A stretch of 64,000 nucleotides of DNA from Limnanthes douglasii subsp. nivea (GCA_036936605.1 JAUPFV010000002.1:339266654-339330653), one strand, 5' to 3'. Shown: positions 20,170 to 34,215, counted from the stretch's first letter. The notes: generated by a model from the sequence alone, not told the origin. Translations and numbers: made by a program.

Positions 20170-23060
20170 TCGGGAGCATCTCATAGGCTTGCCATTGGCT
20201 CAAAAGTGATATGTTGGATATGAAAGATGAAATGACATATCAATCAGAACTTATCGAAGAAGAGAAATGACTACAACTATCATAAGGCCGAAGCTGGAGA
20301 TCCTATAATGGTATATGATGATTGTGAGTATGATGATGAGTTAATGACTTATTGTTCTTGAACGTAAAACAATAAATATGTGTTGGATTTGGGTGTGTGA
20401 TTTTATATCACTTCCAATAAGTATTGGTTTGAAGATATGCAAATGTTTGATGGTGGAAGAGTCATCATCGGGATTGATGAATCATGTAATATGAAATGGA
20501 TTGGAACGTTACGATGCAAATTGTCTACATGGTTTGAGAAATGATTAATATTGTATGTTATTTACCCAAAGTAAAACGTAACCTTCTTTCGATTGGGATG
20601 GTAAATGAGGAAGAGTTTACATATAATGGTGGAGATGACAGACTTAAGATCTTGCAAAGCTTTCTTGTTGTTATGAAAGCCTATATGAGTAATAATGTTT
20701 TAGTTCTTGAGGGTACTGTACTAGTAGAAGCTCTGTCAAGTGTGGTGAAGAATTATATCAAATTGTGGTATCATCAATTGGGGCATTCAAATGAGAAGAG
20801 ACCTAGTGAACTAAGTAAACATGGATTGTTATATGGTACCGAAGTTCCGAAGCTATTCTTTTATGAAAGATACGTATTATATAAAAGCAAGATGGTGAAG
20901 TTTTCGCTCAGCAACCATACATTGAATGAAGTATTTGACTATGTTTATTCATACTTTTGTGGTCTAGCATAAGAGCATACCATATATAATGAAATATACT
21001 TTATGTCGATGACTGATGACTATTTGAGAAAAGTATGGGTTTTACTTTTGAAAACCAAAGATGAAGCGTTTGCTGCCTTTGTGAACTAGAAGATATTGGT
21101 AAAGAATCAAATCATGAAAGTTCTAAAGAAGCTTTTGACTAATAATGGCTTGGAATATGTGAACAACGAGTTCACTAACTTTTCTACAAAGATTGACATT
21201 TTAGATACCAAATGTAAGTGGGACTCCCCAAAAAAATGGGCTTTATAAGAGAATATATCGAACATTGTTGGAATGGGTTACATATATGCTTCAAACAACT
21301 GGTATGGGTCGAAGGTTCTATGTAAAAACGATGACAGCGGTTACATATATAATCAATATGATTCCATCTGCGACTCTTAAATTTTTCCGTCCTCAAGAGG
21401 CATGGACTTAAGAAAAAATTAAGTTAGAGCATTTGAGAGTATGCAGATGTGCTACCAATGCACATGTGAAGCTTGATAAGCTTAAGCTAAGTGAAATTAA
21501 ATGTTGCTTTCTCGACTATCATGAAGAAGCAAAATGGTATAGGTTGTTGAACCTGTACATCATAAGGCTTTGTTAAGCAGCAACAAAGTCTTAAATAAAG
21601 AGGACATTCCATTAAATAAGGCGGTCGAGACTCAACTTACCTCTTTCAGGAAGATATGTGAAGTTGATGATGAATTTTATCTACAAATTGAAGTTGAAGA
21701 CACTTTTACCAAAGATGATTTTGGGCCTGGTTCTGCTTCGGGTCGTACAAAGTAAGTTTAACCATTGAATGAGTCATAACTAGACTGAGTTCTATTGTTA
21801 TATGGCCTTCAAATGATCGGATGGGACATCAATATGAATTTGAAAGTTATAAACTATCAAGGGATAGAGCACGAAGACCAAGCAAACACTTACAAAGCAA
21901 GGGTTTGTGCTGATGTAATTGGTTATGCTTTATCAATTAAAATGCAGGGAGATATTCTTGAATCCGAAACGTATCACGATGATATCATTAGTGATAAATA
22001 GAAGTGGCTTATGACCATGAAAGAAGAACATAGAGCTCTAAAGAAAATGAACAATTGGATTCTTGTGAATCAATCAAAGGGTCATAAGATAGCCAGGAGT
22101 AAATGAATATTCAAGAGAAAGACGTGTATTCTTGGTGCTGAGTTAGCCAGGTACAAGGCTAGGCTCGTGGCTAAGGTATTTACAGAAAAATAGGGTATGG
22201 ATTTTAATGAAATATTATCACCGGTTGTGAATATGTTAATGGCACACTAATAGGTGGAAGAGATATGAGGAAGATTGAAGTGATTAAGACTCAGCTCAAA
22301 GGAAAGTTTGAGATGAAAGATATGGGAGAGGCTAAACGAATACTTGGTGTTGAGATCAAAAGGACATGATGAAGTTTTATGTATTCTTATCTCAACAAGA
22401 ATGTATAGAGAAGATCTTAAGCAATTTCTCAATGTTTGAAGCATTAGATAAGAAGTATATGCATTAGATACCTTGTGCCAATGTTATTGGTAGTATTAGG
22501 TATGCTAAAATTTTCACGAGACCCGTACTTGCCAACGTTGTAAGTGTTTTAAGTAGATTCATATAGAATATGGGGAAGCTACATTAGCATAAAATCAAGT
22601 GACTTACGAGACACTTGAAGGGCTTGACTGTTGTAGGGTTGTGTTACAATTATAATAATACGAGCAATATAATGCTGAAAGGGTATGTAAACTCCGATTT
22701 GTAGGTTTCCTTGACACAAGGAAGTTTACTTCAGGTTAGTTATTTACTGTGCTTGGAGAAGTGGTTAGTTGGAAGTCTTATATACACAAGTTCGTTGCTC
22801 TGTCGTCTGCGAAAGCCGAGCATATGGATATTATGGAAGCAATGAAGTAAGTTATTTGGCTGCAGGGATTGTTAAGTGCAAAGTGTGTCATAACTGTGGC
22901 GGTGCAACTACATGAGCAATATATTTTCTAAACAAGTGAAATAAATTTAGGTACTTTGACAGATAAATGAGCTGAGAAATAAATATTAAAGAGAGGATTA
23001 TGTGATTCACGTAATCTTTTGTTATAAAAATTGAATGAGTCCTTTGTGTTTAGAGAGTCT
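20170..23060 (+). pseudogene. Decayed full-length-type Ty1/copia polyprotein
   Basis: The modules follow in copia order, each broken by stops. A protease-like segment lies near 20375 (WVLDLGV, with the D-T-G signature lost). A pre-integrase domain at 20541-20972 includes NLLSIGMVNEE and LWYHQLGHSNEKRPSELSKH. Integrase spans about 20990-21560. RT starts at about 21850-22220 (IKMQGDILESETYHDD, ARYKARLVAKVFTEK) but its catalytic core is missing. The RT end includes FEMKDMGEAKRILGVEIK near 22305-22365, and RNase H remnants lie at about 22640-22880. It runs parallel to, but is clearly older than, the copia array at 48842-59455. I found no reliable LTRs. Confidence 0.8.
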
Positions 23061-23089
23061 ATGTTTAACCTAATTATATATATATAGAT

Positions 23090-26000
23090 AAAAGAACGTA
23101 TGTTGCTCGTAGATGTATCTTCACAATCTGAACCATGTTAAATTTATCTTGGTGCTTGGTTTTATTCTTTGTTGCTTGTCTTGTACAACACAATTATATC
23201 GTTCTTTCGGGGTTTTGTTTAATAGTATATCGACTCTTGTCTCGGTTGAATAGTAGTGGTAAAAAATTCAATAGATGTTGATGGAGAACTCATATATAAT
23301 ATGACTAGCAATATATAATCTCAAATAATAAAGAAAGTTAATCGTTTATTTATTGAGTTTAATTTTATTTATAGAGATACAATGTTTATATCGTATAAAA
23401 TTAAGAAGATCAAATATTATATAATTTGAATACGATTATATTTCTAACAATTAATGATATAAAAGTATTTCAGTAGTTATTAATATCTTTGATTTGTTCG
23501 GGATCTTCTCATGTATGCAGCCGAGTATATAACAGACTTTTAATGGTCAAGTCGAATGGGATTTTAAGGGATCGACCAAATATCTGTTTAATAGACTGAC
23601 TGAATAAACCTTAGATTATTGATGGGTCAAATGGCCTAACTATTGAGTTGACTTATCAAGGATATATTATTTTTTAAACTTATGAACTTTTTTTAAGCTT
23701 TGTTTGACGTGGTCGAATATTTTTATCCTAGGATTTTGTTCAAACTTGTAAGAGTCTTAAAACTTGTTCTTATATATTTATTGGTTTATTTTCATGTAAC
23801 CAAACAAAACTCCGAGACATCTCCTGGATTAGCTAATGCTAACATGTTCCTGCCTCAACAAAAACTATACAACGGCATATATCTCTGTTAAATAAAAAAA
23901 TATCTATTTTTGAAAGTAAAGGAGTACAACCAATAAGTAGTAGACTACTAGATTTATTAGGATGTTTCACCAATCAAAGAAACTCCAATTTATCTCCAGA
24001 TTGCTCATTATTACTTGTAAATATATGACTGTAGCTTAGCTAGTCATTTCAATTTATGAAAGAATGACTGATATACACGATAGGAAGGAATAAAGCAATC
24101 ACGATTCCCAATATTCGACTGGCTGAGATCTTGATGCTTCTAAAATCACAATCTGTTTCGAATTGCCTTCAAGAAAATAGGTCATTCGGATGTGTTTTGA
24201 AAATTATTTATCTAATTTTTTAATATCAATAAACAAAGGAATGAATGCAAATAAAATTTAGTGCTTCTGGTAGAGGTGACATGTGTTCAAGAATTTTATA
24301 TATTGGTTTGATTCATGATTGTTGTTGTTAAAAATTATCGCAACATATTTCAAATTTATCTCCTTCGTTAATCTATAAAAACATCTAAAGCGTTAGATTA
24401 AAATAAATTAAAGGCTCTAACAAGTTTTTTCTCTCTATATAAGTAAACATTTTCTTCGTATTTAAGGAATTGTTTTCTCAAATCACTAATACTGCGATAA
24501 TTAACAGTTTTTTTGAATAATCTGCAACAAAAAGTGTAATTAATAATGAGTATGAGTACATCGATCATTCTAAATATAATCAAAATATAAAGGACAAATG
24601 ATGCTAGAAAATATCATCGTTCGGTTTCCACAAATAGGCGAAGCTCATTGCACAAAAAAAATATGAAATAATATTTTCTCCATATATCCTTGATATGGGT
24701 GCTAGATTTCCACACTTCTCACATTTGTTGATATTCTTTATAGAAACTAGTATTTTTTTTTAAACGAATTAGTTGGGAAAACGTGAAGGGTGCTGATGTC
24801 GAGCATTATCCTTGCCCAGACAGTCCATGATCACTTTATTCTTAACAAATTTCTAGTATTGAATAATATTAAAGATAAAAAATAGTAATCATTTCTTCTT
24901 TTTCTTTGTTATAGGGATGTTGCAAATATCTTGATTGATATTTTTTACTACAATAAGGTATGGACGAATAAATTTATGTATATATCAGGTTGTTGGGAGT
25001 TAGGGGTTATCAAAGTTATTCCAAATTTCTCTCGGATTTGGAAGACTAAAGGTAATCTTGCTATTCTTCCTGTCAAATATTTTTTTATGTCTTTATATGT
25101 GTAAATAATATCATGATTCTGTATTGTATTTATATTAGCTTGCAAATTCTAGAACTTGATTACATGTCTTGAATGGATTATGCCAAAGAGAAGTATGTTA
25201 AAATTGTGATGGTTCCCAAGCATTTTTTTAAATGGTAGCCTATAGCCCAACCTTTCATGAATGGAAGCTTATCTATCTGTAAACAAGATACTCATGATGA
25301 AAGTAATCATGTGAAGAGACCTTAAAGAATAAAGTTCTTTATAAAAATTATAAAAATAAATGTTTTCATTTTAAAAGAGTTATTATGAGGCGCTCTATCA
25401 ACCAAGAAGGTAGTTTACAAATTTGTAGTCGTTGAAAATATTCTAGGCGAAAGTGTTGAGCCAAAGAAGATAAATAATGTAATTCTCCAAGAAAGCAGTT
25501 AGATGGAGGTGGAACAACAAATAAAATGCTGCTGATATAAAAGTTGTTAAAAGTTTCATGTGTCGAAAGTCTTGATGATAACGACATTATTTTTAGGGAT
25601 TAAAAATATTCGACAACCACATACTCCTCCCGTTTAGGTAATTCCTTTGCCTCATGTTTTTAAAAAGATATTTGATGTTACATTGGGATCACAAACGAAA
25701 CATCTTAGTCAATAGATGAGGAGACTCTTGTTAATACTAAATGAGTAATATTTTTGAAGATGACAATCATCCAACGTGAAATGTCCTTGCTCGTACGGGG
25801 AAAACGAAGAGTTCCTTACTAGCGATGTTGTCGTTGATCAACTTTATTGTGATGAAAATACTAATTGTTTGTGCGCTAACAACTAAATCAAATCATTTTA
25901 AGTAGAATAATGTGAATCAAAAGAATGTATGAGGTGAGTCAAATCCATTGGAGCCATAAAGTTAAAAGTTGATATTTGCCTAAATGCGACCATGTTTGAT

Positions 26001-26640
26001 GCACTTTTTGAAAATTTAGAATCTTTGTCTCATGTAATTTCTAAAAGTTGTATATAAATTTATTACTTCTTTTGATACGGTCAAAGAGTTTGGAGAACAA
26101 GTAGTTGTAAGTAAGATAAAATTGGGTGCAAATACGTCTGCAATTGTGAATGATTCCTTCTAAGAATTATGATCAACTGAAATCTAAGTAGGTGCAAATA
26201 ATGCAAAGGCTTCTACCCAAGATCTAAAGGCTTCATAAGACGTATGGCGTTGTGAATGTTTTCGTCAACTCATACGGGTGCAAATACGTCTGCAATTGTG
26301 AATGTTTTCGTCAACTCATACGTTATCTCAATATGCGAACCCTCATATATCTCAAGTTGACACATATGTCGTGAATGTATTTACTAGCTAGTAAATGCCG
26401 ATGTTGGCTTGGCGAAGGGTTTAATATGTGTTGCAGCTTCAAAATATTTGATAGATGAGATCTAGAAGTTCTTACTCCATTCCTAATTTTAACTATCAAA
26501 CGAAATGTGTCGATTCAACTGTCTATTTTAGACATAGACGGGAGACAAATAAATTTATATTTGTAGGTAAACCTTGGCTATAACTTTCTTCATTTTATTT
26601 GTAGATATCATATACTTAGCTAAAATGTGTTGAGCTTGTA
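23090..26640. other. AT-rich DNA without an identified gene
   Basis: Nothing can be named. On the minus strand near 24950-25080 a possible exon after a TTTGACAG acceptor-like site encodes ARLPLVFQIREKFGITLITP. Around 26125-26325 short direct repeats occur: gtgaatgttttcgtcaactc twice, 44 bp apart, and gggtgcaaatacgtctgcaa twice. The region is probably decayed transposon or gene material of the same unknown unit as 26641-29442. Confidence 0.35.
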
Positions 26641-28621
26641 GACTATATTGAATACTTTTTCTTTGCCTCACTGAAGATGTGCTGAAGCCCTAAAGAATTA
26701 GAAATAAATGCATTCTTTAATTGTATCTTGCATCTTGTTTTTTTTGCAGCTTAACTTTCAATTTCTCTTTAGCAACAACTTATGGTTGCCACTTAAACCT
26801 TAAATTGTTCAATTACCCAAGTTACATAATTTTTTAGCTTTAACTTTGACCTTAATTATAGTATTCATCTCTGCATTTTCATAAAAATACTCTTCAACAT
26901 TTTCTAATAGTTGCAAGAAAATAAAGGACTAGTGAGGCTTGTGTATCACAACTTCGATTAAACAACGTAAAATCATGGAACATACAATGCAAGATCAGTT
27001 AGTTGAGCTACATAACAAAGTATTTACATATAAAACTAGATAATATGAGGTATTCAAGGAGTACCTCCAATTCCAAATTCATTTATCTCTTAACTAATTC
27101 TAAGGAAAATAGATGAATATGAAATTTCATCTTGCTGGCTGAAATCTTAAAGTGATTAATCACTTCAAGAATTTGATACATAAAAGATTTTAAGCTCTAC
27201 TAGAAGTTGAACCTTCAACTAAAATAACACCAACAGTAACTGACTCACTAAGTGTGTTTATGAGAGATGCAACAACTTCAATTGTACAAAGGCTTACATC
27301 CGAAGCTAAGTTCAACACCTCTGTAGGATTTTATGTCACAATCCCTTTAAGAACCTCATTAATTATAAAATTCTATAAATAACATGCGGAAAATGTTGGA
27401 ACAACTTTAAAGACAGTGGTCGTTTTAGCAGCAAAGGCTACGGTATTTGAATCTTTTGACTCTTTGGCAGCAGCCACTACATCACTTGCACAATCTAGAG
27501 TTTCTGATGGCTCACTATTAACAATTTAATCAAGCGATATTTGAGAAATATCAACACTTAAAATTTTCTTCTGTAATAACCACATGTATTTAGTCACTCC
27601 AACAATATCAGCAATGTACAAATATTGAATGCTTGCAGACTATATTGAATACTTTTTCTTTGCCTCATTGAAGATGTGTTTAAGCCCTAAAGAATTAGAA
27701 ATAAATGCATTCTTTAATTGTATCTTGCATTCCTGCTTTTTTTGCAGCTTAAATTTAAATTTCTCATTAGTAACAACTTATGGTTGCCACTTAAACCTCA
27801 AATTGTTAAATTACCCAAGTTACACCATTTTCTTAGCTTTAACTTTGACCTTAATTATAGTATTCATCTCTGCACTTCTATAAACATACTCTACAATATT
27901 TTCTAATAGTTGTAAGAAGATAAAAGGCTAGAGAGGCTTGTGTATCACAACTTTGATTAAACAAAGTAAAATCATGGAACATACTATGCATGATCAGTTA
28001 GTTGAGCTACATAACAAAGTATTTACATATAAAACTAAATAATATGAGGTATTCAAGGAGTACCTCCAATTCCAAATTCATTTATCTTTTAATTAATTCT
28101 AAGGAAAATAGATGAAAATGAAATTTCATCTTGCTGGCTAAAATCTTAAAGTGATTAATCACTTTATGAATTTGATACAGAAAAGATTTGAAGCTCTACT
28201 AGAAGTTGAACTTTCAACTAAAATAACACCAACAGTAACTGACTCACTAAGTGTGTTTATGAGAGATGCAACAACTTCAATTGTACAAAGGCTTACATCC
28301 GAAGCTAAGTTCAACACCTCTGTAGGATTTTATGTCACAATCCCTTTAAGAACCTCATCAATTATAAAATGCTCTAAATAACATGTGGAAAATGTTGGAA
28401 AACTTTAAAGAAAGTGGTCATTTTAGCAACAAAGGCTACGGTATTTGTATATTTTGACTCTTTGGTAGTAGCCACTACATCACTTGCACAATCTTGAGTT
28501 TCTGATGACGCACTTTTAAAAATTTAATCAACCGCTATTTGAAAAATATCAACACTTAAAATTTTCTTCCGTAATAACCACATATTTTTAGTCACTCCAA
28601 CAGTATCAGCAATGTACAAAT
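26641..28621. repeat. Tandem duplication of a roughly 1-kb unit
   Basis: Copy 1 (26641-27637) and copy 2 (27638 to about 28621) are collinear and highly similar, both starting gactatattgaatacttttt and ending near gcaatgtacaaatat. Differences are scattered substitutions and small indels, so the duplication is not very recent. No protein family is recognised; plus-strand ORFs at 27629-27883 and 28151-28381 are short and occur in both copies with stops. Confidence 0.85.
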
Positions 28622-29442
28622 ATGTTAGCTTCAGATGTAGCCTTTGGCGTCGTGGAAGACAAAGATTCCATATCTTCACAAACTTGATTAACAATGATAT
28701 CTTTTGGTCTCTCTTCATATTTTAATTTTTTGAATTGTATGATTAAAAAAACTCAAGTATCTTTGTAGTTTTACTAATGAGATCTTACCTCCATCGGTTG
28801 GATTGCTAGAAGCTGCCCGTTTAACTTCCTCCACCGTGATTTAAAATTTTACCTTTGGTAATAATTCCACTAATGGACTTTTTCATTTTCTATTGCAAGA
28901 TATAGTATTTTGCACATGTCAAGTTCTACCTTCAAAATAATGATTAGTTTAGTAATATCACAAGTCTCCTTATTCATCTAATGAACTTTTTCCTCATTGT
29001 ACTCTTCTCCAATTGCGACAAAATTGACCCCATTATTTTTTAGTGGCACTTGTAGGTCCAAAATAGCTACGATATTCATTTTTACCATATTATATGCAAT
29101 CTTCCTTTCAAGAACATTACTAGGTTTAGACACGTCTTATTTAATCTTGGTAAAATTACCATCAATGCCATTACCTTATGTGACCAATTCCTTTAAAAGC
29201 TTCATAATAGTAACTTTAGCACCAATAGTTTTAGCGACCAATGCTTTAGAGATTTTGATATATAAAAAATCGTTAATTAAATCTTTGGTTGGACCTTTAT
29301 ACCTTTAGTGCTCTCTCTAGGATTTTTACTCTCTATTTTTGTTACAGTACCTACCATTGACGCTCTTTTAATAACTACAACTTTTGTAGCTGTCTTTTGA
29401 CTCATGACTCCCTACAACCCGATACATAATTTGTTTTTCTTC
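28622..29442 (-). other. Remnant of an unidentified minus-strand coding unit
   Basis: Minus-strand reading gives short coding-like pieces: MSQKTATKVVVIKRASMVGT near 29400, AKVTIMKLLKELVT near 29230, KIAYNMVKMNIVAILDLQVP near 29100, and ITVEEVKRAASSNPTDG followed by a GTAAG donor near 28790. I do not recognise the family. The Tat element inserted at its right edge, and the sequence resumes at 40883 with a segment starting MDDKKYILTNLPYCNK. Confidence 0.35.
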
Positions 29443-29447
29443 GATAC

Positions 29448-29871
29448 TAATAAGGAGAGAACAATTAGATGAGGATTAGGGTAAATTTAATTTTCAAAGG
29501 GGTTAATTCCATGTAATTAAATATCAAGGACTAAACTAAAGCAACTATAAGGGTTGATGGAGTCATATGTAATAACTAGTGGGTATGTTTATAGTTAGCA
29601 AATGAGTGAGGTAAGAATATCCACTTGAGAGGGGGTAAATGTGTAATTTCAGAACCTACTCTATGTACAATATAAATGACATTCTCTTTTTGGGGAAAAG
29701 GCCATTGATTAGACAATTATTACTTTATTTATTCATTTTGTCTTTTTCTCTTATTACTATTTTAATCTCTCTTGATAAAAATATCATCACATGAATATTT
29801 CTGTGACAAATACTCTCACATGAATATTGTTTTAACGAGATAAATTACTAAAAAAATATCTGATTTCATCA
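29448..29871 (+). repeat. Outer left LTR of the Tat composite
   Basis: 424 bp starting TAATAAGGAGAG and ending TTTCATCA. It aligns along its length with the LTR at 40447-40877. The left target duplication GATAC precedes it. A TATA-like atataaatgaca near 29680 probably belongs to its promoter. Confidence 0.9.
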
Positions 29872-29872
29872 G

Positions 29873-30279
29873 TTGGAGAAAAATATGATGAGGATTAGGT
29901 TAAATGTAATTATCAAAGGGGTAATTCCATGTAATTGAACGTCAAGGGCTAAACTAAATCAAGTATAAGGGTTGAGGGGGTCATATGTAATAACTAGTGG
30001 GTATGTTTATAGTTAGCAGAAGAGTGAGGTGAGAATAGCCACTTGAGAGAGGATACATATGTAATTTTAGAACCTATCCCATGTACTATATAAAGGACCT
30101 TCTGTTTTTGGGGAAGGGCCAATGATTAGACAAATATTACTTCACTTATTTCTTTTACCTCTTTCTCTTATTAATCTTTCAATATCTCTCGATAGAAATA
30201 TGATCACACAAATATTTCCGTGACAGATACTCTCACATGAACATTATTTTAACAGGATAAGAAATATCTGATTTCATCA
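29873..30279 (+). repeat. Inner left LTR of the Tat composite
   Basis: A second LTR copy follows almost directly. It starts at TTGGAGAAAAATATGATGAG, lacking about eight bases of the canonical TGATAAGG start, and ends TTTCATCA at 30279. The primer binding site follows it. Confidence 0.9.
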
Positions 30280-30280
30280 G

Positions 30281-30298
30281 TGGCGTCGTCAGTGGAAA
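30281..30298 (+). other. Primer binding site of the Tat element
   Basis: tggcgtcgtcagtggaaa directly follows the inner left LTR after one base. It resembles the site of the 9753-13942 element (TGGCGCCGTCTGTGGG) with three or four changes. Confidence 0.7.
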
Positions 30299-30429
30299 GA
30301 CGATTGGTACTCAAAACTGTCTTTCTAAAACCATAAATATTGTATTTCAACGTTATAAGAGTAGTGGATATTGAAATGTTTGGAGGAGTAGTATCTCGTA
30401 AAAAGAATGATGTGATCGGAGGTTCGTTC

Positions 30430-32408
30430 TGAGATCTCTTTATTGAAGAGAAAATGGTTGAAGCGAATAAAAAAACAAAAATCACCAATTAGTTGAAGAG
30501 CTGCTGGAAGAATATGTTTTTGTAGCTCGAAGAAAAAAGGTTTTGGAGGATATATAACGACTAAATATTGAAAAGAAAGCAAAACTAATTTTGCGGAAGC
30601 TCAGACTCAAAATCAAAAGGGAACCAACAACTGAAAGATATCGTATGGAAGAATTTCCTCGGACAGAAGAAAGGCGACAATGACGGAATCGTTATTCTTC
30701 AAAGAGAAGAATAAAATCCAATCGTAATTATGAATCATCCGATCCTAGTGATTACTCATTGTATGATTTGGATGAATTCTCCTGAAAGAAATAATCGACA
30801 CTTAAAGAATTATAAGAAAAGTGATTAAGGTAGCCCAAAAAGATGATCGTCAGATATCTCATCGTGGTAAAGGTTCGAGAAAGGAAAAAAGTGAGCAAAA
30901 CAACAAATGACTTGGGTCTGATGAGAACGAAAAAGTTGTGAATCTTAATACAAAGGAACAAGTGAATCCACATATGAAAATTCCTTCTGGAAGTTATAAC
31001 CTCGAATATCGTATGAGCAAACAGTTTACTTATCCCTCTGAAGAAAGATTATAAGCAAAGATGAATGAGGGTCCTAGGGGGAGTGCATATAGAACATGTT
31101 ATAATTGGAGGTCATCTCCTCTTTTCCCAGAAATACTCTATCGGCATCTCCCCAAATGGTTTGATATCTCGAAGTTGGAAAATTTCGATGGGACACAGGA
31201 TCCGAATAACCACATTGAAGAATTCAAGAATTTTATAATCAACTATGATGATGATAAACTGATGTGCAGTTCTTTCTCTAAAACCTTCAAGAATGCTGCC
31301 TCAAAATGGTACAACTGTTTTCCTGAGGGTTGTATTAAATGTTTTGATATTTTTAGAGAATTTTTCGCCACTATATTGTGAGAAGCAAGAAGTTTTGTGC
31401 AAATGATGATACGATACATTATTATAGGAAAACGATAGGGTATAGTCTCAAGGAATACATAAATCATTTTATCAAGACAAAAACTGACATGGAAAATTGT
31501 GAAGATAAGGTTGCATTAGCAGCTTTTCGGATAGGATTGCTTTCGAGAATTCTGAAAGACAATATCGCCGAAAAACAAGTTATGACATGTGAGGCTCTAT
31601 TAGATAAAGTAGAGAAAATAATCTTGGTGGAAGAAGTTCAAGTGTTGGAGAAACTTTCTTGGGCATATATAGAACACAATCAGTTTCGTCAAGGGTCAGT
31701 GACGCTAGTGGCACCTCAGACTAATTCTCAACCAACTAATATTATTTGAAGCCGAGCACCAGTACATACTGTGGTTCATGTACCACAGTATATGAAAGAG
31801 TATTCATCAGTTATCAACACTCAATAATATGTCCGACCCATTTCGAACAAATAGATCCGACTAACACACTTTGCTGAATTGAATGAGTGTATAGTAACAA
31901 TTTTTAGAAATCATGACCACATGTACATTTTCGTAAACCTTTCCAGATGCAGACTCCAAGGGAAAACAGAAACAATGGATATTGTAATTATTATGAGGAT
32001 ATTGGGAACGATACGAGAGATTGTGTGGCATTGAAGAAAGAAATACAGGTCTTGATTGAAAATGGAAAGCTAACAGCGTTTGTGAAGAAGAATTCTTCGG
32101 TTGTTTTAAAACAAGAAGTTGTTTTGAAGCAAGAAGATGCTTTAACAATATCAAAACCAATTGATAAAGAATTTATTAACGCGTTTGACATCTCCATTGA
32201 GTATTTAGATTCAAAACTGGGCATAAACATCATAAATATGGTGGAAGATCCGATCGTGAGAGGAAAAGTTAGTGAGGTATGTGCTTTCTTTGAGTCACTG
32301 ACAATTTTTGGAGGAGATAACATTGCAAAAACATCAAATTATTCTCGAAAGAGGCATATCATTAGTTTACTAACTGAATTGGAGGCAGGTGCTTCACCAT
32401 ATTTATAA
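30430..32408 (+). pseudogene. Tat gag with degenerate zinc knuckle
   Basis: The N-terminal part (30430-31060) is heavily decayed. The capsid-like domain at 31061-31380 contains LPKWFDISKLENFDGTQDPN and NAASKWYNCFPEGCIKCF. A frameshift near 31378 moves the rest to 31378-31749 (KTDMENCEDKVALAAFRIGL, ILKDNIAEKQVM). The knuckle region at 31960-32080 reads C-x2-Y-x4-N-x4-C, so two of the four ligands are changed, followed by VALKKEIQVLIENGKL, a stretch usual just after the knuckle in this lineage. It shares its layout with the gag of 9753-13942 and with the fragment at 1-784. Confidence 0.87.
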
Positions 32409-32414
32409 ACAAAT

Positions 32415-32705
32415 ATGTCTCTATTACTATATTTTATAGATTGTGATATGAGAGATGTAGCTGGTCCACATAAGGATTTTGTGGTAATCGTGGTAGAAAT
32501 TGTTGAGGATGAGCTACGAAAAATTCTGATTGATACTGGTAGCTCAGCTAACATTATATTTCTGACTACTTATAGTCAAATAAAAAATCCACCAACAATC
32601 CTACAGTCGGATCGAACAATTGTAGGGTTTAATGAAGTAACAGCTGAGGTAGTAGGAGAGTTTGAAGGAAGATTCAAGCAGGGTCGGGGCCGTTCAAGAA
32701 GGTAG
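32415..32705 (+). pseudogene. Tat aspartic protease
   Basis: A retroviral-type pepsin fold processing the Gag-Pol polyprotein. The catalytic motif is intact within LRKILIDTGSSANIIF, followed by a strand and flap-like segment (TIVGFNEVTAEVVGEFEG). The frame ends shortly after at a frameshift near 32700. Downstream sequence up to 33120 is too decayed to assign with certainty. Confidence 0.82.
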
Positions 32706-33189
32706 TTACAGTCTTATTCATTGTGGTTGATGCCCCAATATATTACAATGCAATCTTTGGAAGGTCTGGTTATCTACGATGCATGTTGTGCCATCAACTA
32801 TTTATCAATATTTGAAATATGTTGTGGGGAATAACGCGGGAACTGTTAGAAGCAATAAAAAGATGGCAAGAGAATGTTATCGAACAGATTTGGCCCCTAA
32901 GTAAATCAAAGGGGCGAGTCAAAGCAAGAATAGCAATCAATGGGGTTTCCCTCGGGATCAGATCCCGTAGATGATCCAAGGGAAGCCCCTAGGTTTATAG
33001 TCTCATACGAGGAGTTTGAGGATAATATATTCTCTTAGAGTAAAAGTCTCAAAATTGGAACAAAGCTATCTTTGGAGGTAAAAGAAAATTAAATTAAATT
33101 TTTGTTGATAAAATTATATTTGTTTGCGTGGTGTACAAAAGATGTCACAGAGGTCCCTACAGATATCATTTGTCATAGATTGGCAGTAT

Positions 33190-34215
33190 GAAGTAATGTT
33201 CGTCCGATAATTCAAAAGATGAGATTTTTTTCTCAAGAAACGTTAGAACCTATTATGGCAGAGGTAGATCAGTTGACTAAAGTTGGTCACATACGCGAGT
33301 TGCAATATCTTTTATGGACTGCTAATCCACTAGTAAAGAAGAAGAACAGAAAATGGAGAATGTGTGTGGATTTTACTGACTCTAAATAGAGCTTGTCCCA
33401 AAGATCATTTTCCAGTACCACGAATAGATCAATTAGTGGATTCGACCTCCAGAAATTGACTACTTTCTTCTAAGGATGCTTACACCAGATATAACCAAAT
33501 CAGAATGGACCTAAAAGATCAAGAGAGCATCACTTTCATCACAATAAGAGGTTTACATTGTTATAAGTTAATGATGTTTGGGTTGAAGAATGCTGGAACA
33601 ATTTATCAGTGCTTGGTAAAAAAAAACTTTAATGCTCAGATTGGGAGAAACGTTTAAGTATATATTCATGGCATACTAGTCAAGATTACAAAGGATGTGA
33701 ACCATCTAGCAGACCTGGAAGAAATTTTACTAACTTGATTAAGACAAATTTGAAACTAAATCTACACAAATGTAACTTCAGAGTAAGATTCTGAAAATTC
33801 CTAAGGTATATAATCAATGAGTGTGAGATAGAGGTTGATTCAATACAACTAAATGCTCTGAGTACTATGGAACCACCTAAAACAATCAAAGAGGTGCAAG
33901 TTCTAATGAGAAGATTGACAACCTTGAACAGATTCATATCACGATCATCGGACAAGTGTGACTTTTTTTCCCAAGTGTTGAGAAGAGAAAGTTGTTTTGA
34001 CTCGACCCATGAATGTTCAGAGCCTTTTCATCTAATAATATATTCTCTTTATTTGCCAGAAATTTTGACAAAACCAATCCGATTTATAAGCTATATGTTT
34101 ATTTAACGGTGTCAAATTGTGATGTAAGTGCTGTTTTAATCCGAGAGGAAGATAAATCTTTAAAACTAGGTTACTACATCAGTAAAAGTTTTTTGGATGC
34201 TAAAAAATGATAATT
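33190..34215 (+). pseudogene. Tat reverse transcriptase and gypsy-type RNase H remnant
   Basis: Broken into many frames but ordered correctly. EVDQLTKVGHIRELQYLLW and KKKNRKWRMCVDFT (fingers) are followed by a shifted region matching the catalytic strand. GLKNAGTIYQCLV lies near 33590. The position of the usual Y-x-D-D box (near 33660) reads YIHGILVK, so the metal-binding aspartates are lost. METPPKTIKEVQ-like text near 33870 precedes the connection. KLYVYLTVSNCDVSAVLIRE and GYYISKSFLDAKK (34090-34210) belong to the first RNase H. The module cannot be active. Confidence 0.85.
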
